Below, piece after piece: positions 1-5,900 of a stretch of DNA of 6,486 bases. The notes under the pieces are model-generated. The model saw only the letters and a list, made by a program, of their open reading frames with translations. It had not been told where the DNA came from and did no database searches. Position 1 is the stretch's first letter. Every line of letters starts with the position of its first letter. Source of the stretch: Candidatus Electrothrix marina (GTDB lineage Bacteria; Desulfobacterota; Desulfobulbia; Desulfobulbales; Desulfobulbaceae). The stretch is from the NCBI GenBank assembly GCA_004028495.1, contig MTKS01000089.1, positions 1 to 6,486 on the forward strand, written 5' to 3'. A program made the translations under genes and the position numbers.

Positions 1-603
1 GTCATTATGGCCATTTGGGTCATAGAGCTGTTTCCCTTGCCAACCAGCCTGCCAATCAGGATTATCAATCTCGCCGCCCAGGCCGGGGGTCTCGCCGTGT
101 TCGTAAAAGGTGATGCCGCTGATGGTGGAGAGATCCGCCGACAGGGCCAGATAACCGTACAGAGTGGACCAAAGGCCCTTGCCGCGAATGGGCAGGATGA
201 CCTTGTCGAGATGACCGGCCTTTTTCACCAGATAGACCAAGGAAAACTTTTCCTGGTGGTTGAGCCCGGCTTTATCCTCTTCCCTGCTCAGCTTTCTGCC
301 GGTTTCGTCGTTAAGAGCAGATTGGAGCTGATCAAACTCGGCAGGGTCCAGTGTTTCCGGCGGGACAAAGCTGCCGTCTGCCAGCCGGATGACCTTGGCT
401 TCCACCTGCTGAAACAGGGTTTCCACATCACCTTTGCCCTGATAGAGCCCGGCAGCTCGGAGAATGTTTTTTTTCTGATCAAGTTTGCGATTGATCTCCT
501 GTCTCGGTCGGAGTCCCACTGCGGCCCCGGCAACCAGGAGAGAGCAGATGAAGGCCAGAACCATGACCGCAGTAAAGGCACCAGCCGGTGTTTCCTTATC
601 CAT
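1..603 (-). CDS. nqrC: Na+-translocating NADH:quinone reductase subunit C (NqrC), 3' end cut by window edge
   Basis: NqrC is the small, mostly periplasmic subunit of Na+-NQR and passes electrons through a covalently bound FMN. The first 201 residues are visible; the family is about 250-260 long. An N-terminal membrane helix spans about residues 9-30. It is followed by the conserved juxtamembrane stretch 31-53 (LRPRQ, then LDQKKNIL and AAGL). Core motifs are GKGLWSTLYGY (141-151) and HGETPGLGG (169-177). The FMN-accepting threonine of the SGAT-type motif lies further on and falls outside the window, so flavinylation cannot be confirmed here. The ATG at 603 is chosen because it places the membrane helix as in other NqrC proteins. 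It overlaps the nqrB stop by 8 bases (ATGGATAA), which suggests translational coupling. nqrD, nqrE and nqrF would be expected beyond position 1. Confidence 0.95.
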   Translation of the reverse strand, partial: MDKETPAGAFTAVMVLAFICSLLVAGAAVGLRPRQEINRKLDQKKNILRAAGLYQGKGDVETLFQQVEAKVIRLADGSFVPPETLDPAEFDQLQSALNDETGRKLSREEDKAGLNHQEKFSLVYLVKKAGHLDKVILPIRGKGLWSTLYGYLALSADLSTISGITFYEHGETPGLGGEIDNPDWQAGWQGKQLYDPNGHND

Positions 604-1810
604 GCCTGAGCCTCCTCTGTCGGATATTGGCCTGGATGACCGGATAATCAAAGAGCGGGGAAAAGACATTGCCCAGCAGGATTGCCAGCATCACCCCTTC
701 AGGATAGGCAGGGTTGATTACCCGGATCAGGATGGCCAAGGCACCGATGAAGAAGCCGTAGCACCATCTGCCGATATTGGTATGCGGCGCCGTGACCGGG
801 TCGGTGGCCATGAAGATGAGGCCGAAGGTGAAGCCGCCCAGGACCGGGTGCCAGTAAAAGGGCAAATTGATGAGAGCATTGGTCGGCGAGGCGATAAGTT
901 GAAAGACCAGCCCCAGACCTAGCCCGCCTAGGAGCATAGCAAGCATGATCCGCCAGGAGGCAATGCCGCAGACGAGTAGCAGGGTTGCCCCGAGTAGACA
1001 GGCCACCACCGAGGTCTCGCCCATCGAACCGGGGATAGTGCCGAGAAAGGCGTCTGCCCAGCTGAAGTCGAGGTTGGTAAGAGGGGTGTCAGCAGGGGCT
1101 GCGGCCACCTTGGCTAAGGCCGTGGCACTGGACAGGCCGTCCACGCCCACCCAGACCGTGTCACCGCTCATCCTGCTCGGGTAGGCGAAAAAGAGAAAGG
1201 CTCGGGCAACCAGGGCCGGGTTCATGAAATTACGACCCACTCCGCCGAAGACTTCCTTGGCAAAAATGATGCCGAAGCTGATCCCGAGAGCTACCTGCCA
1301 GAGGGGCACGGTCGGGGGCAGGGTCAGGGGAAAGAGGAGGCTGGTGACCAGAAAGGCCTCTGACATCTCATGGCCCCGGCCAAGGTTAAAGATGACTTCC
1401 CAGAGTCCGCCTGCTATCAGAGAAACCAGATAGATGGGCAGAAAAAAGAGGCTGCCGTGGATGAGGTTGGCCAGCTGGTTGTCCGGTGTGCAGTGCATAC
1501 CCATCGCCGCCATGACCGTGCCGCGCCAGCCCGCCGGGCTTGTCAGGCCCAGTGCTTGCAAGGCCAGATTGGCCTGATAGCCGGTGTTCCACATGGCCAT
1601 GAAGACGCAGGGGATAAGGGCCATGACCACGAGGATCATGATCCGCTTCAGATCCATAGCGTCCCGGACATGGGGTGCAGAGTCGGTGGTGTGGCGGCTT
1701 CCCATGAGGAAGGAGTCCAGCGCGTCAAAGGCTGGGTACCATGCCTCGAAGCGACCTCCCTTGTTGAAGAGGGGGGCGGATTTTTGTAGGAGGGAGTTCA
1801 GAAGCTTCAT
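596..1810 (-). CDS. nqrB: Na+-translocating NADH:quinone reductase subunit B (NqrB)
   Basis: NqrB is the large integral membrane subunit of Na+-NQR and carries part of the flavin chain and the Na+ path. The protein is 404 residues, close to the usual 400-415. Visible signatures are HVRDAMDLKRIM (47-58), FNLGRGHEMSEAF (141-153), PPTVPLWQVALGISFG (165-180), KEVFGG (185-190) and NPALVARAFLFFAYP (197-211). The flavinylation motif DGLSSAT ends at Thr230, the expected covalent FMN acceptor; the usual glycine of SGAT is serine here. Many hydrophobic helices follow, including HPVLGGFTFGLIFMATDP (321-338). The ATG at 1810 matches the usual family N-terminus, but no clear Shine-Dalgarno sequence precedes it. 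Unlike classical nqr operons, nqrA is not immediately upstream: the divergent toxin gene starts only 50 bases away, and nqrA ends 1256 bases upstream. Whether nqrB has its own promoter or depends on read-through is not evident. Confidence 0.97.
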   Translation of the reverse strand: MKLLNSLLQKSAPLFNKGGRFEAWYPAFDALDSFLMGSRHTTDSAPHVRDAMDLKRIMILVVMALIPCVFMAMWNTGYQANLALQALGLTSPAGWRGTVMAAMGMHCTPDNQLANLIHGSLFFLPIYLVSLIAGGLWEVIFNLGRGHEMSEAFLVTSLLFPLTLPPTVPLWQVALGISFGIIFAKEVFGGVGRNFMNPALVARAFLFFAYPSRMSGDTVWVGVDGLSSATALAKVAAAPADTPLTNLDFSWADAFLGTIPGSMGETSVVACLLGATLLLVCGIASWRIMLAMLLGGLGLGLVFQLIASPTNALINLPFYWHPVLGGFTFGLIFMATDPVTAPHTNIGRWCYGFFIGALAILIRVINPAYPEGVMLAILLGNVFSPLFDYPVIQANIRQRRLRHG

Positions 1811-1825
1811 ATTGAAAAAACGCGC

Positions 1826-1854
1826 TTGCTGTGTAGTAACAAAAATGTTATCAT
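1826..1854 (+). promoter_or_regulatory. Candidate promoter of the toxin-antitoxin operon
   Basis: TTGCTG (1826-1831) and TATCAT (1849-1854) are separated by 17 bases and resemble sigma-70 -35 and -10 boxes; the -10 differs from consensus at one base and the -35 matches only its first three. Transcription would begin at about 1860-1862, almost on the toxin ATG at 1861. With no Shine-Dalgarno visible, this predicts a leaderless or nearly leaderless toxin message. An alternative -35, TTGAAA at 1812-1817, has a poorer -10 partner. Confidence 0.4.
1837..1850. promoter_or_regulatory. Inverted repeat, candidate antitoxin operator
   Basis: TAACA-AAAA-TGTTA is a perfect 5-bp inverted repeat with a 4-base centre. 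It lies between the candidate -35 and -10 of the toxin-antitoxin promoter. This is where XRE-type antitoxins of such operons commonly bind to autorepress. The site is also 27 bases upstream of the nqrB start on the other strand. The half-site AAAATGT recurs in the larger palindrome downstream of the antitoxin gene. Binding itself is inference. Confidence 0.45.
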
Positions 1855-1860
1855 TTCGTT

Positions 1861-2196
1861 ATGGAATGGCGGATAAAATATTATAACGCAAAGCTCGAAG
1901 ACGAGATCCTGAATTTACCGGAAGGCTTGCTTGCGCGGTACTTGCGTCTCACGGATTTAATGGTTGAGTTCGGTTCAAATCTTGGTCTGCCGCACACAAA
2001 GCCTATCGAAAAGGGGCTGTTTGAGTTGCGAGTGAAAAGCAAAGAAGGCATTGCACGAGTCTTCTTTTGTACAAAAGTTGGCAAGAAAATCATAATGCTT
2101 CACTCCTTTATCAAAAAGTCACAGAAAACGCCCAAAAAGGAAATCAACATCGCAAAAACGAGAAAGAGCGAGGTCTTAAACGATGAATCATTCTGA
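1861..2196 (+). CDS. RelE/HigB-superfamily toxin, phage Gp49-like family
   Basis: This 111-residue basic protein has the layout of the Gp49-like (DUF891) branch of RelE/HigB toxins, known or presumed ribosome-dependent mRNA interferases. Family landmarks are the opening W-x-I-x-Y-Y-N (3-9), LPEGL (19-23), the core LFELRVKSKEGIARVFF (53-69), the IIMLHSFIKKSQKTP segment (77-91) and a lysine-rich tail. Arg57, Arg66, His81 and Lys85-86 are the polar residues expected in or near the active face, by family analogy. The ATG at 1861 matches the usual N-terminus; there is no Shine-Dalgarno sequence. The 3' end overlaps the antitoxin gene by 14 bases. The gene runs opposite to the nqr genes and is richer in A and T than they are, consistent with horizontal acquisition. 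Activity is not shown, but no family landmark is missing. Confidence 0.9.
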   Translation: MEWRIKYYNAKLEDEILNLPEGLLARYLRLTDLMVEFGSNLGLPHTKPIEKGLFELRVKSKEGIARVFFCTKVGKKIIMLHSFIKKSQKTPKKEINIAKTRKSEVLNDESF

Positions 2197-2473
2197 ATTA
2201 AAAAAGAAAGCTCTCCAGAAAAAAAATGTCCAACTCGCTTATGATGCTTTGGAACCGGAATTCTCTCTGCTCCGTGAGCTATTACAAGCAAGACAGAAGG
2301 CTGGTCTCAGTCAAGCTGAAATTGCCGAACGCATGGGTACCAAGGCACCGGCAGTAACACGACTGGAGTCTTCATTGAGCAGCGGTAAGCACTCTCCGTC
2401 AATTGCGACATTGAAAAAATATGCAAGCGCATTGGGTTGTCACCTGGAGATTAAACTTGTTGCTGATTATTAG
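2183..2473 (+). CDS. XRE-family helix-turn-helix antitoxin
   Basis: This 96-residue protein is the expected partner of the toxin just upstream. The order toxin-then-antitoxin is that of HigBA and Gp49/XRE pairs. An N-terminal helical, lysine-rich segment (about 1-36) precedes a Cro/C1-type HTH at about 37-88. That domain shows ARQKAGLSQAEIAERMG (36-52), the recognition-helix region KAPAVTRLES (54-63), and SPSIATLKKYASALG (71-85). It ends with the strand-like LEIKLV (88-93). It probably neutralises the toxin and represses the shared promoter. The ATG at 2183 has GAGG nine bases upstream (2170-2173) and lies inside the toxin gene, so the two are likely translationally coupled. The overlap of 14 bases is typical of such pairs. 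Confidence 0.92.
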   Translation: MNHSELKKKALQKKNVQLAYDALEPEFSLLRELLQARQKAGLSQAEIAERMGTKAPAVTRLESSLSSGKHSPSIATLKKYASALGCHLEIKLVADY

Positions 2474-2493
2474 TTTTGGACATGACTGAAATG

Positions 2494-2512
2494 GTTACAT
2501 TTAAAATGTAAC
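2494..2512. repeat. Perfect 19-base palindrome downstream of the antitoxin gene
   Basis: GTTACATTT and AAATGTAAC form 9-bp perfect arms around a single central A. The site lies 21 bases past the antitoxin stop, in the gap between the convergent antitoxin and nucleotidyltransferase genes. The stem is AT-rich and has no following T-run, so it is a poor intrinsic terminator. It shares AAAATGT with the candidate operator at 1837-1850. The edge TAACGAAAT (2509-2517) is the exact inverse of ATTTCGTTA at 1853-1861. It may be a second antitoxin-binding site or a remnant of the module's boundary. Confidence 0.6.
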
Positions 2513-2546
2513 GAAATCAGACAATGCAGGATTCGGAAAATTAACT

Positions 2547-2573
2547 GTCCGCTTTCGTTCCACTCAAGCGGAC
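2547..2573. repeat. Inverted repeat / hairpin between convergent genes
   Basis: GTCCGCTT (2547-2554) and AAGCGGAC (2566-2573) form an 8-bp perfect stem with an 11-base loop. It sits 19 bases past the end of the minus-strand nucleotidyltransferase gene and 74 past the antitoxin stop. It could end transcription from either side, but neither strand shows a proper T-run after the stem, so an intrinsic terminator is only weakly supported. It could also be a dispersed palindromic repeat or a recombination-site remnant. Confidence 0.5.
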
Positions 2574-2591
2574 CTACGTGACTTCCGGGTT

Positions 2592-2897
2592 TCATCTCTC
2601 ATAGATTATTTCCCCGGCTTCTATTTCACGCAGGAACGCACCCTTTGCCGCTGCTTTCAGCGGAAGCACATCAACTGGGAGTATCTTGGAAACTTCCCGA
2701 ACAAGCCTTCGATATTTGAGAGCAAGAGGGAGATATTTTTTATCGCTGTTCTGGAAGACAGCAATGTCAACATCATTGGGCTGATCCGAGTGAAGAAAAG
2801 ACCCGAACAGGACTATTTTTTGAATTTCTTTTTCGTGGCAGAGCGTATTTCTGATCTGTTCTTTGATGAACTCTTTACGACTTTTGGAAATATTCAT
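2592..2897 (-). CDS. Minimal nucleotidyltransferase (MNT) domain protein, stand-alone
   Basis: This 101-residue protein belongs to the polymerase-beta-like minimal nucleotidyltransferases. The signature is VLFGSF (29-34), then DVDIAVF (42-48). This gives the Gly-Ser pair (32-33) and the metal-binding aspartates Asp42 and Asp44; Asp76 in PVDVLPL fits the third carboxylate. The spacing between GS and DxD is short (8 residues). Such proteins usually act as antitoxins by nucleotidylating a HEPN RNase partner (MntA/HepT type), but no HEPN gene is visible on either side. It may be an orphan, act on a partner elsewhere, or be a remnant. The start at 2897 is supported by AGAGG seven bases upstream (2905-2909). 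It lies in the nqr direction, 169 bases after nqrA, and is convergent with the toxin-antitoxin pair. All catalytic residues appear intact. The general family is secure; the biological role is not. Confidence 0.85.
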   Translation of the reverse strand: MNISKSRKEFIKEQIRNTLCHEKEIQKIVLFGSFLHSDQPNDVDIAVFQNSDKKYLPLALKYRRLVREVSKILPVDVLPLKAAAKGAFLREIEAGEIIYER

Positions 2898-3066
2898 TGA
2901 AATGCCTCTTCATAAAATATGAACGCAAGCCTTGCCCGTTTCTCTCTTATGGTAATATGCCGAGTAAGCGGCTGCAAGGGGGATCATCCTTCATCTTAAC
3001 TTTCCAACGCCCCGGCATCTCCAAGCGAAAGCAGACCAGCGCGACTCATGCTCGTCTACCGCTTCC

Positions 3067-4437
3067 TTACCCATCCTCTTCAATCCTGGTCAAAACCTCC
3101 CGCAACATCGGCCCGAAGTTGTTCTTCCCAGGGCATACAAAACTGCACAGAGCCAAATCCTCCTCAATCAGTTCAAGGCATCCCAGGGACGCCGCCTTTT
3201 CCGTATTGCCGGTGGCAATGGCCTTGAGCAGGGCCGTGGCAATCAGATTCAGGGGCATGACTTGCTCGTATGTCCCCATAGGCAGGATGGCCCGTTTTCC
3301 TCCCCAGGAAGCCGTGCTCAGAGGAAATGTGGTTCCGGCTTTTTTTGTGAAGGCGGACAGGAAGATGGGCAGAGAGGAATAGCGGTCACCCCCCGGACGC
3401 AACCAGTTGAGCAAGCCGGACCCGTCTTTTTCCGGCAGGGCGCAGATCTGCTGCTGGTAGCGGCCTAAATAGCCGTGGACGTTTTCTTCGCCCATTCGAT
3501 GCCCGTTGAGAACCGAGCCTGCAATCAGGCGGGCCTGGGAATCAGTTATCTCATCCTGGCAAAGTTCGAGAACAGAGGCCCCGGCCAAGGTTTTTATTAA
3601 ACGCGGTCGCTGCATGGACGGCCCTGTCAGGGCGACAACCCGTTCTTCCCACAGCTTACCGGTGCGGAAGAGATGACCCACTGCAATGACATCCTGATAC
3701 CCGATATGCCAGACTTCCTTGCCGGAATGAACCGGATCAAGAAGATGGATATGGGTAGAGGCCAGTCCGGCAGGGTGGGGGCCGGAGAAATAAGCCACCT
3801 CGATATTCGGGTGGTCGGACCTTCGTAGAGTTATGTCCTGGGCGCAACAGAGAAAGGTTTTGGCCGTCAGGGTTTGAAGAACGTTCAGCCCTAAGATAAA
3901 ATCACCCCGGTACTCGTTAATGATGATTGCCGGATCAGCTGCTAAGGGCTGAGTATCAATAGCCGTGATAAAGAGGGAGGTCGCTTCCGCCTCGGGGGAG
4001 GGTACCTTGCCAAAGGGTCGCGTTTGCAGAGCTGTCCATTGCCCGGATTGAATCAGGATATCCTTGATGGCGGCGGTATCCGGTAAATCTTTTGGAGTAG
4101 GGCAGGGCGGGGTAAAGGAAAGTCGTTCCTCGCCTTCCAGCTCAATCACCAGCGATTCAAAGCGGCGGCGTGGTCCTCGGTGAATAGCAATAACTTTACC
4201 CGGAGCAGGGGCGGTAAAACGGACACCGGGATTTTTTTTATCCGTAAACAGGAGCTGTCCTGTTGCCACCTGATCATCGACCCTAACCTTCATGGTCGGT
4301 TTGAGTCCGATGTAATCAAAGCCGAGCAGGGCCACTTCGGTGACCGGAGTACCCTCCTGGATGGTCTGCTCCGGTGTACCGCTGATAGGGATATCAAGTC
4401 CCTTGGTGATGGTGAAGTCCATAAGAGTGGAATCCAT
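3067..4437 (-). CDS. nqrA: Na+-translocating NADH:quinone reductase subunit A (NqrA)
   Basis: NqrA is the peripheral cytoplasmic subunit of Na+-NQR, linked to quinone binding. From the ATG at 4437 it has 456 residues; the family is about 445-470. Conserved blocks are TKGLDIPISGTP (11-22), PTMKVRV (47-53), DKKNPGVRFTAPAPGKV (66-82), WTALQTRPF (134-142), SGPHPAGLASTH (218-229), YQDVIAVGHLF (247-257), AGSVLNG (306-312), YLGRYQQQ (323-330) and PMGTYEQVMPL (386-396). The C-terminal block LGCLELIEEDLALCSFVCPGK runs 418-438. The start follows the apbE stop after a single base (TGAAATG), pointing to translational re-initiation rather than a separate ribosome site. A TTG at 4449 inside apbE and an ATG at 4422 are alternative starts; the latter is closest to the family's usual N-terminus. 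In classical operons nqrB follows directly, but here foreign-looking genes intervene. Confidence 0.96.
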   Translation of the reverse strand: MDSTLMDFTITKGLDIPISGTPEQTIQEGTPVTEVALLGFDYIGLKPTMKVRVDDQVATGQLLFTDKKNPGVRFTAPAPGKVIAIHRGPRRRFESLVIELEGEERLSFTPPCPTPKDLPDTAAIKDILIQSGQWTALQTRPFGKVPSPEAEATSLFITAIDTQPLAADPAIIINEYRGDFILGLNVLQTLTAKTFLCCAQDITLRRSDHPNIEVAYFSGPHPAGLASTHIHLLDPVHSGKEVWHIGYQDVIAVGHLFRTGKLWEERVVALTGPSMQRPRLIKTLAGASVLELCQDEITDSQARLIAGSVLNGHRMGEENVHGYLGRYQQQICALPEKDGSGLLNWLRPGGDRYSSLPIFLSAFTKKAGTTFPLSTASWGGKRAILPMGTYEQVMPLNLIATALLKAIATGNTEKAASLGCLELIEEDLALCSFVCPGKNNFGPMLREVLTRIEEDG

Positions 4438-4438
4438 T

Positions 4439-5485
4439 TCAGCTGGCAAAGCCGTCAGTTTTTTGAACCTTCAGATTCTTGCCTATGAACAGTCCTTCAC
4501 AACCCGGCATGCCCGCCAGTAAGTCTACGCTGTCCGCTTTGCCCAGAACCATGCAGCCAGTAGCCAGGGCATCAGCCAAGGCGGCATTGGGAGCGGTAAT
4601 GGTGCAGCTTGCCAGCTCGGGCGGGGAAAAGCCGGTCTTGGGATTAATGATATGGTGCGAGAGCAGGTCCGGGCTAAAGGGCTGAAAATAATCGCCTGAG
4701 GTCGCCACGGCCATGTTTTCCCCTGTGACGGTGAGGAGCTCTCGGGGAATCTCGGGCCGAGGATTTCTGATGCCGATCCGCCAAGGTGCTCCGTGAGGCT
4801 TGCTGCCGCTGACCAGCAGATCGCCGCCCGCTTCCACCAGCACCTGCTGAAAACCGAAAGATTTTAGGGTGGCAACACCTTGATCTACTATATAGCCCTT
4901 GCCGATGCCGTCCAAGGTTATGCCGAGGTTCCCTGCTGTCTCCTTACTGTCTAAGCGAACCTGAGAGGAGGTGAGTTGAAGCTGTTCCTGACCGATATTT
5001 CGGACAAGGCTCTGGATAAGAGCCGGTTGGCTGCGGAGTTGCTCTTTTTGTTGCTGGTAGAGAGTCAGGAGGGGCAGGACCGTGATATCAAAGGCTCCGG
5101 CAGTTTGTCGGTGGATCGTGTCTGCCAACTCAAGCACGGTACGCAGTTCTTGGCTCGGTTGGTCCAGCGAGCCGGTCCGATTCAGGGTCGCAACCTCGCT
5201 TTCCTGCTGATGGCGGGAGAGCTTGCCCTCAATTCCCTGCATGCGAGAGATCATGGCACTAATGGCGGCCTCGGCTTGATCCCGGTCCTGGCTGTACACC
5301 GTGAGGTTGAGCTGGGTTCCCATAAGAGGGAAGGACTTTCGCACGGTAAGGAGCGAGGGAGTATCAGGAGAAAAAGAAAAAAAGCGGGTAGCACCGGCAG
5401 TGCTAGCAAGACCGGCAAGAGCTGCGATATGGAGGAAGGAGCGACGGGTCAGACCTTTTCGCGGGTTTATCGAGTTGTCGTTCAT
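4439..5485 (-). CDS. apbE: FAD:protein FMN transferase (ApbE) with Tat-type signal
   Basis: ApbE cleaves FAD and attaches FMN to threonine in target proteins; in Na+-NQR systems the targets are NqrB and NqrC, next door here. From the ATG at 5485 it has 348 residues. A twin-arginine signal is visible: TRRSFLH (13-19), then a hydrophobic stretch AALAGLASTAGA (21-32). No lipobox cysteine follows, so export as a soluble periplasmic protein is likely. Family motifs are FPLMGT (52-57), DITV (133-136), TLDGIGKGYIVD (190-201), VEAGGDL (217-223), ATSGDYF (261-267), HHIINPKTG (277-285) and ADALATG (304-310). The flavin/metal-binding segments therefore look intact. An upstream TTG at 5515 would add ten residues, but the ATG gives a normal Tat n-region; neither has a good Shine-Dalgarno. 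It lies first in the operon, one base before nqrA, whereas apbE usually follows nqrF. Confidence 0.95.
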   Translation of the reverse strand: MNDNSINPRKGLTRRSFLHIAALAGLASTAGATRFFSFSPDTPSLLTVRKSFPLMGTQLNLTVYSQDRDQAEAAISAMISRMQGIEGKLSRHQQESEVATLNRTGSLDQPSQELRTVLELADTIHRQTAGAFDITVLPLLTLYQQQKEQLRSQPALIQSLVRNIGQEQLQLTSSQVRLDSKETAGNLGITLDGIGKGYIVDQGVATLKSFGFQQVLVEAGGDLLVSGSKPHGAPWRIGIRNPRPEIPRELLTVTGENMAVATSGDYFQPFSPDLLSHHIINPKTGFSPPELASCTITAPNAALADALATGCMVLGKADSVDLLAGMPGCEGLFIGKNLKVQKTDGFAS

Positions 5486-5566
5486 GGTAAGAGGAAGTTT
5501 TTTATTCTCCCACAAGGCTTAAAGGGAACGTTAAGAGGGGGGCAACAACCAGGGTGCAACAAACGA

Positions 5567-5596
5567 AAAATACTCCATAAGGTGCGACGTAACCAA
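5567..5596 (-). promoter_or_regulatory. Candidate promoter of apbE-nqrA
   Basis: Read on the minus strand, TTGGTT (5596-5591) and TATTTT (5572-5567) are separated by 18 bases and resemble weak sigma-70 boxes. The -35 falls inside the direct repeats at 5589-5607, as expected when an activator assists a weak promoter. A better -35 (TTGACA, minus strand, 5644-5639) has no convincing -10 at the right distance. Confidence 0.25.
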
Positions 5597-5607
5597 AAGT
5601 AACCAAA
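5589..5607. repeat. Direct repeat with 10-base period upstream of apbE
   Basis: GTAACCAAA occurs at 5589-5597 and again at 5599-5607, exactly one helical turn apart. Tandem sites with a period of 10-11 bases are typical of dimeric OmpR/PhoB-type response regulators. It lies about 105 bases before the apbE start. A second short direct repeat, GCAACAA, occurs nearby at 5542-5548 and 5556-5562. The regulator is unknown. Confidence 0.45.
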
Positions 5608-5718
5608 GAATTACACTCCTACTCCTTTCCATTTATTCTGTCAAGGTAGATTTTATGATGATGAGCCCGGTAACCCTTCAATCTCTGTATGCAAGTTTTT
5701 GCGTGTGCAGGAGGGTAC

Positions 5719-5760
5719 CGGAAGATGTTGGCCAAGTTGGCTTGATATTCTTCCGACATC
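5719..5760. other. Two mutually exclusive stems in the intergenic region
   Basis: CGGAAGA (5719-5725) pairs perfectly with TCTTCCG (5749-5755). The overlapping GATGTTGG (5724-5731) pairs with CCGACATC (5753-5760) with one G-U pair when read as plus-strand RNA. The two stems share bases and cannot form together. It lies upstream of the proposed aprB promoter, so it would matter only in a different transcript, or as DNA. I do not recognise a known riboswitch. Confidence 0.3.
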
Positions 5761-5900
5761 GCTCAGGAGCGTCTGACTCACCGATCTCTTTTAAGATTAA
5801 GCGTCGATGAAGTATTTTTGATGGTTTCCTGATAGAATTCATGAGTTTTTTTGATAAGAAGCATAACAGATACTTGCAGAGAACTCAGGTCGATTTTTTC

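Noticed and set aside
7..609. A 200-codon plus-strand open frame over nqrC
   Set aside because: It mirrors the nqrC coding strand; the minus-strand protein has clear NqrC motifs, while the plus-strand product resembles nothing and has no ribosome site.
485..1789. Several plus-strand open frames over nqrB
   Set aside because: They are antisense shadows produced by the GC-rich nqrB codon pattern; NqrB signatures run continuously through the minus strand.
2494..2512. Intrinsic terminator of the toxin-antitoxin operon
   Set aside because: The palindrome is AT-rich, has a one-base centre and lacks a downstream T-run, so it does not fit a rho-independent terminator.
2541..2580. An integron attC-like site around the GTCCGCTT hairpin
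   Set aside because: The conserved GTTRRRY and RYYYAAC core ends and the typical bulged double-stem arrangement are not visible.
4976..5602. A 208-codon plus-strand open frame over the 5' part of apbE
   Set aside because: It is antisense to the well-conserved ApbE N-terminal half, starts in mid-gene and shows no family motif.
5655..5810. Possible 51-codon plus-strand small gene in the apbE-aprB gap, with AAGG eight bases upstream
   Set aside because: The product is unrecognised, opens with three Met codons, has no clear promoter and overlaps stem structures; there is too little to call it a gene.
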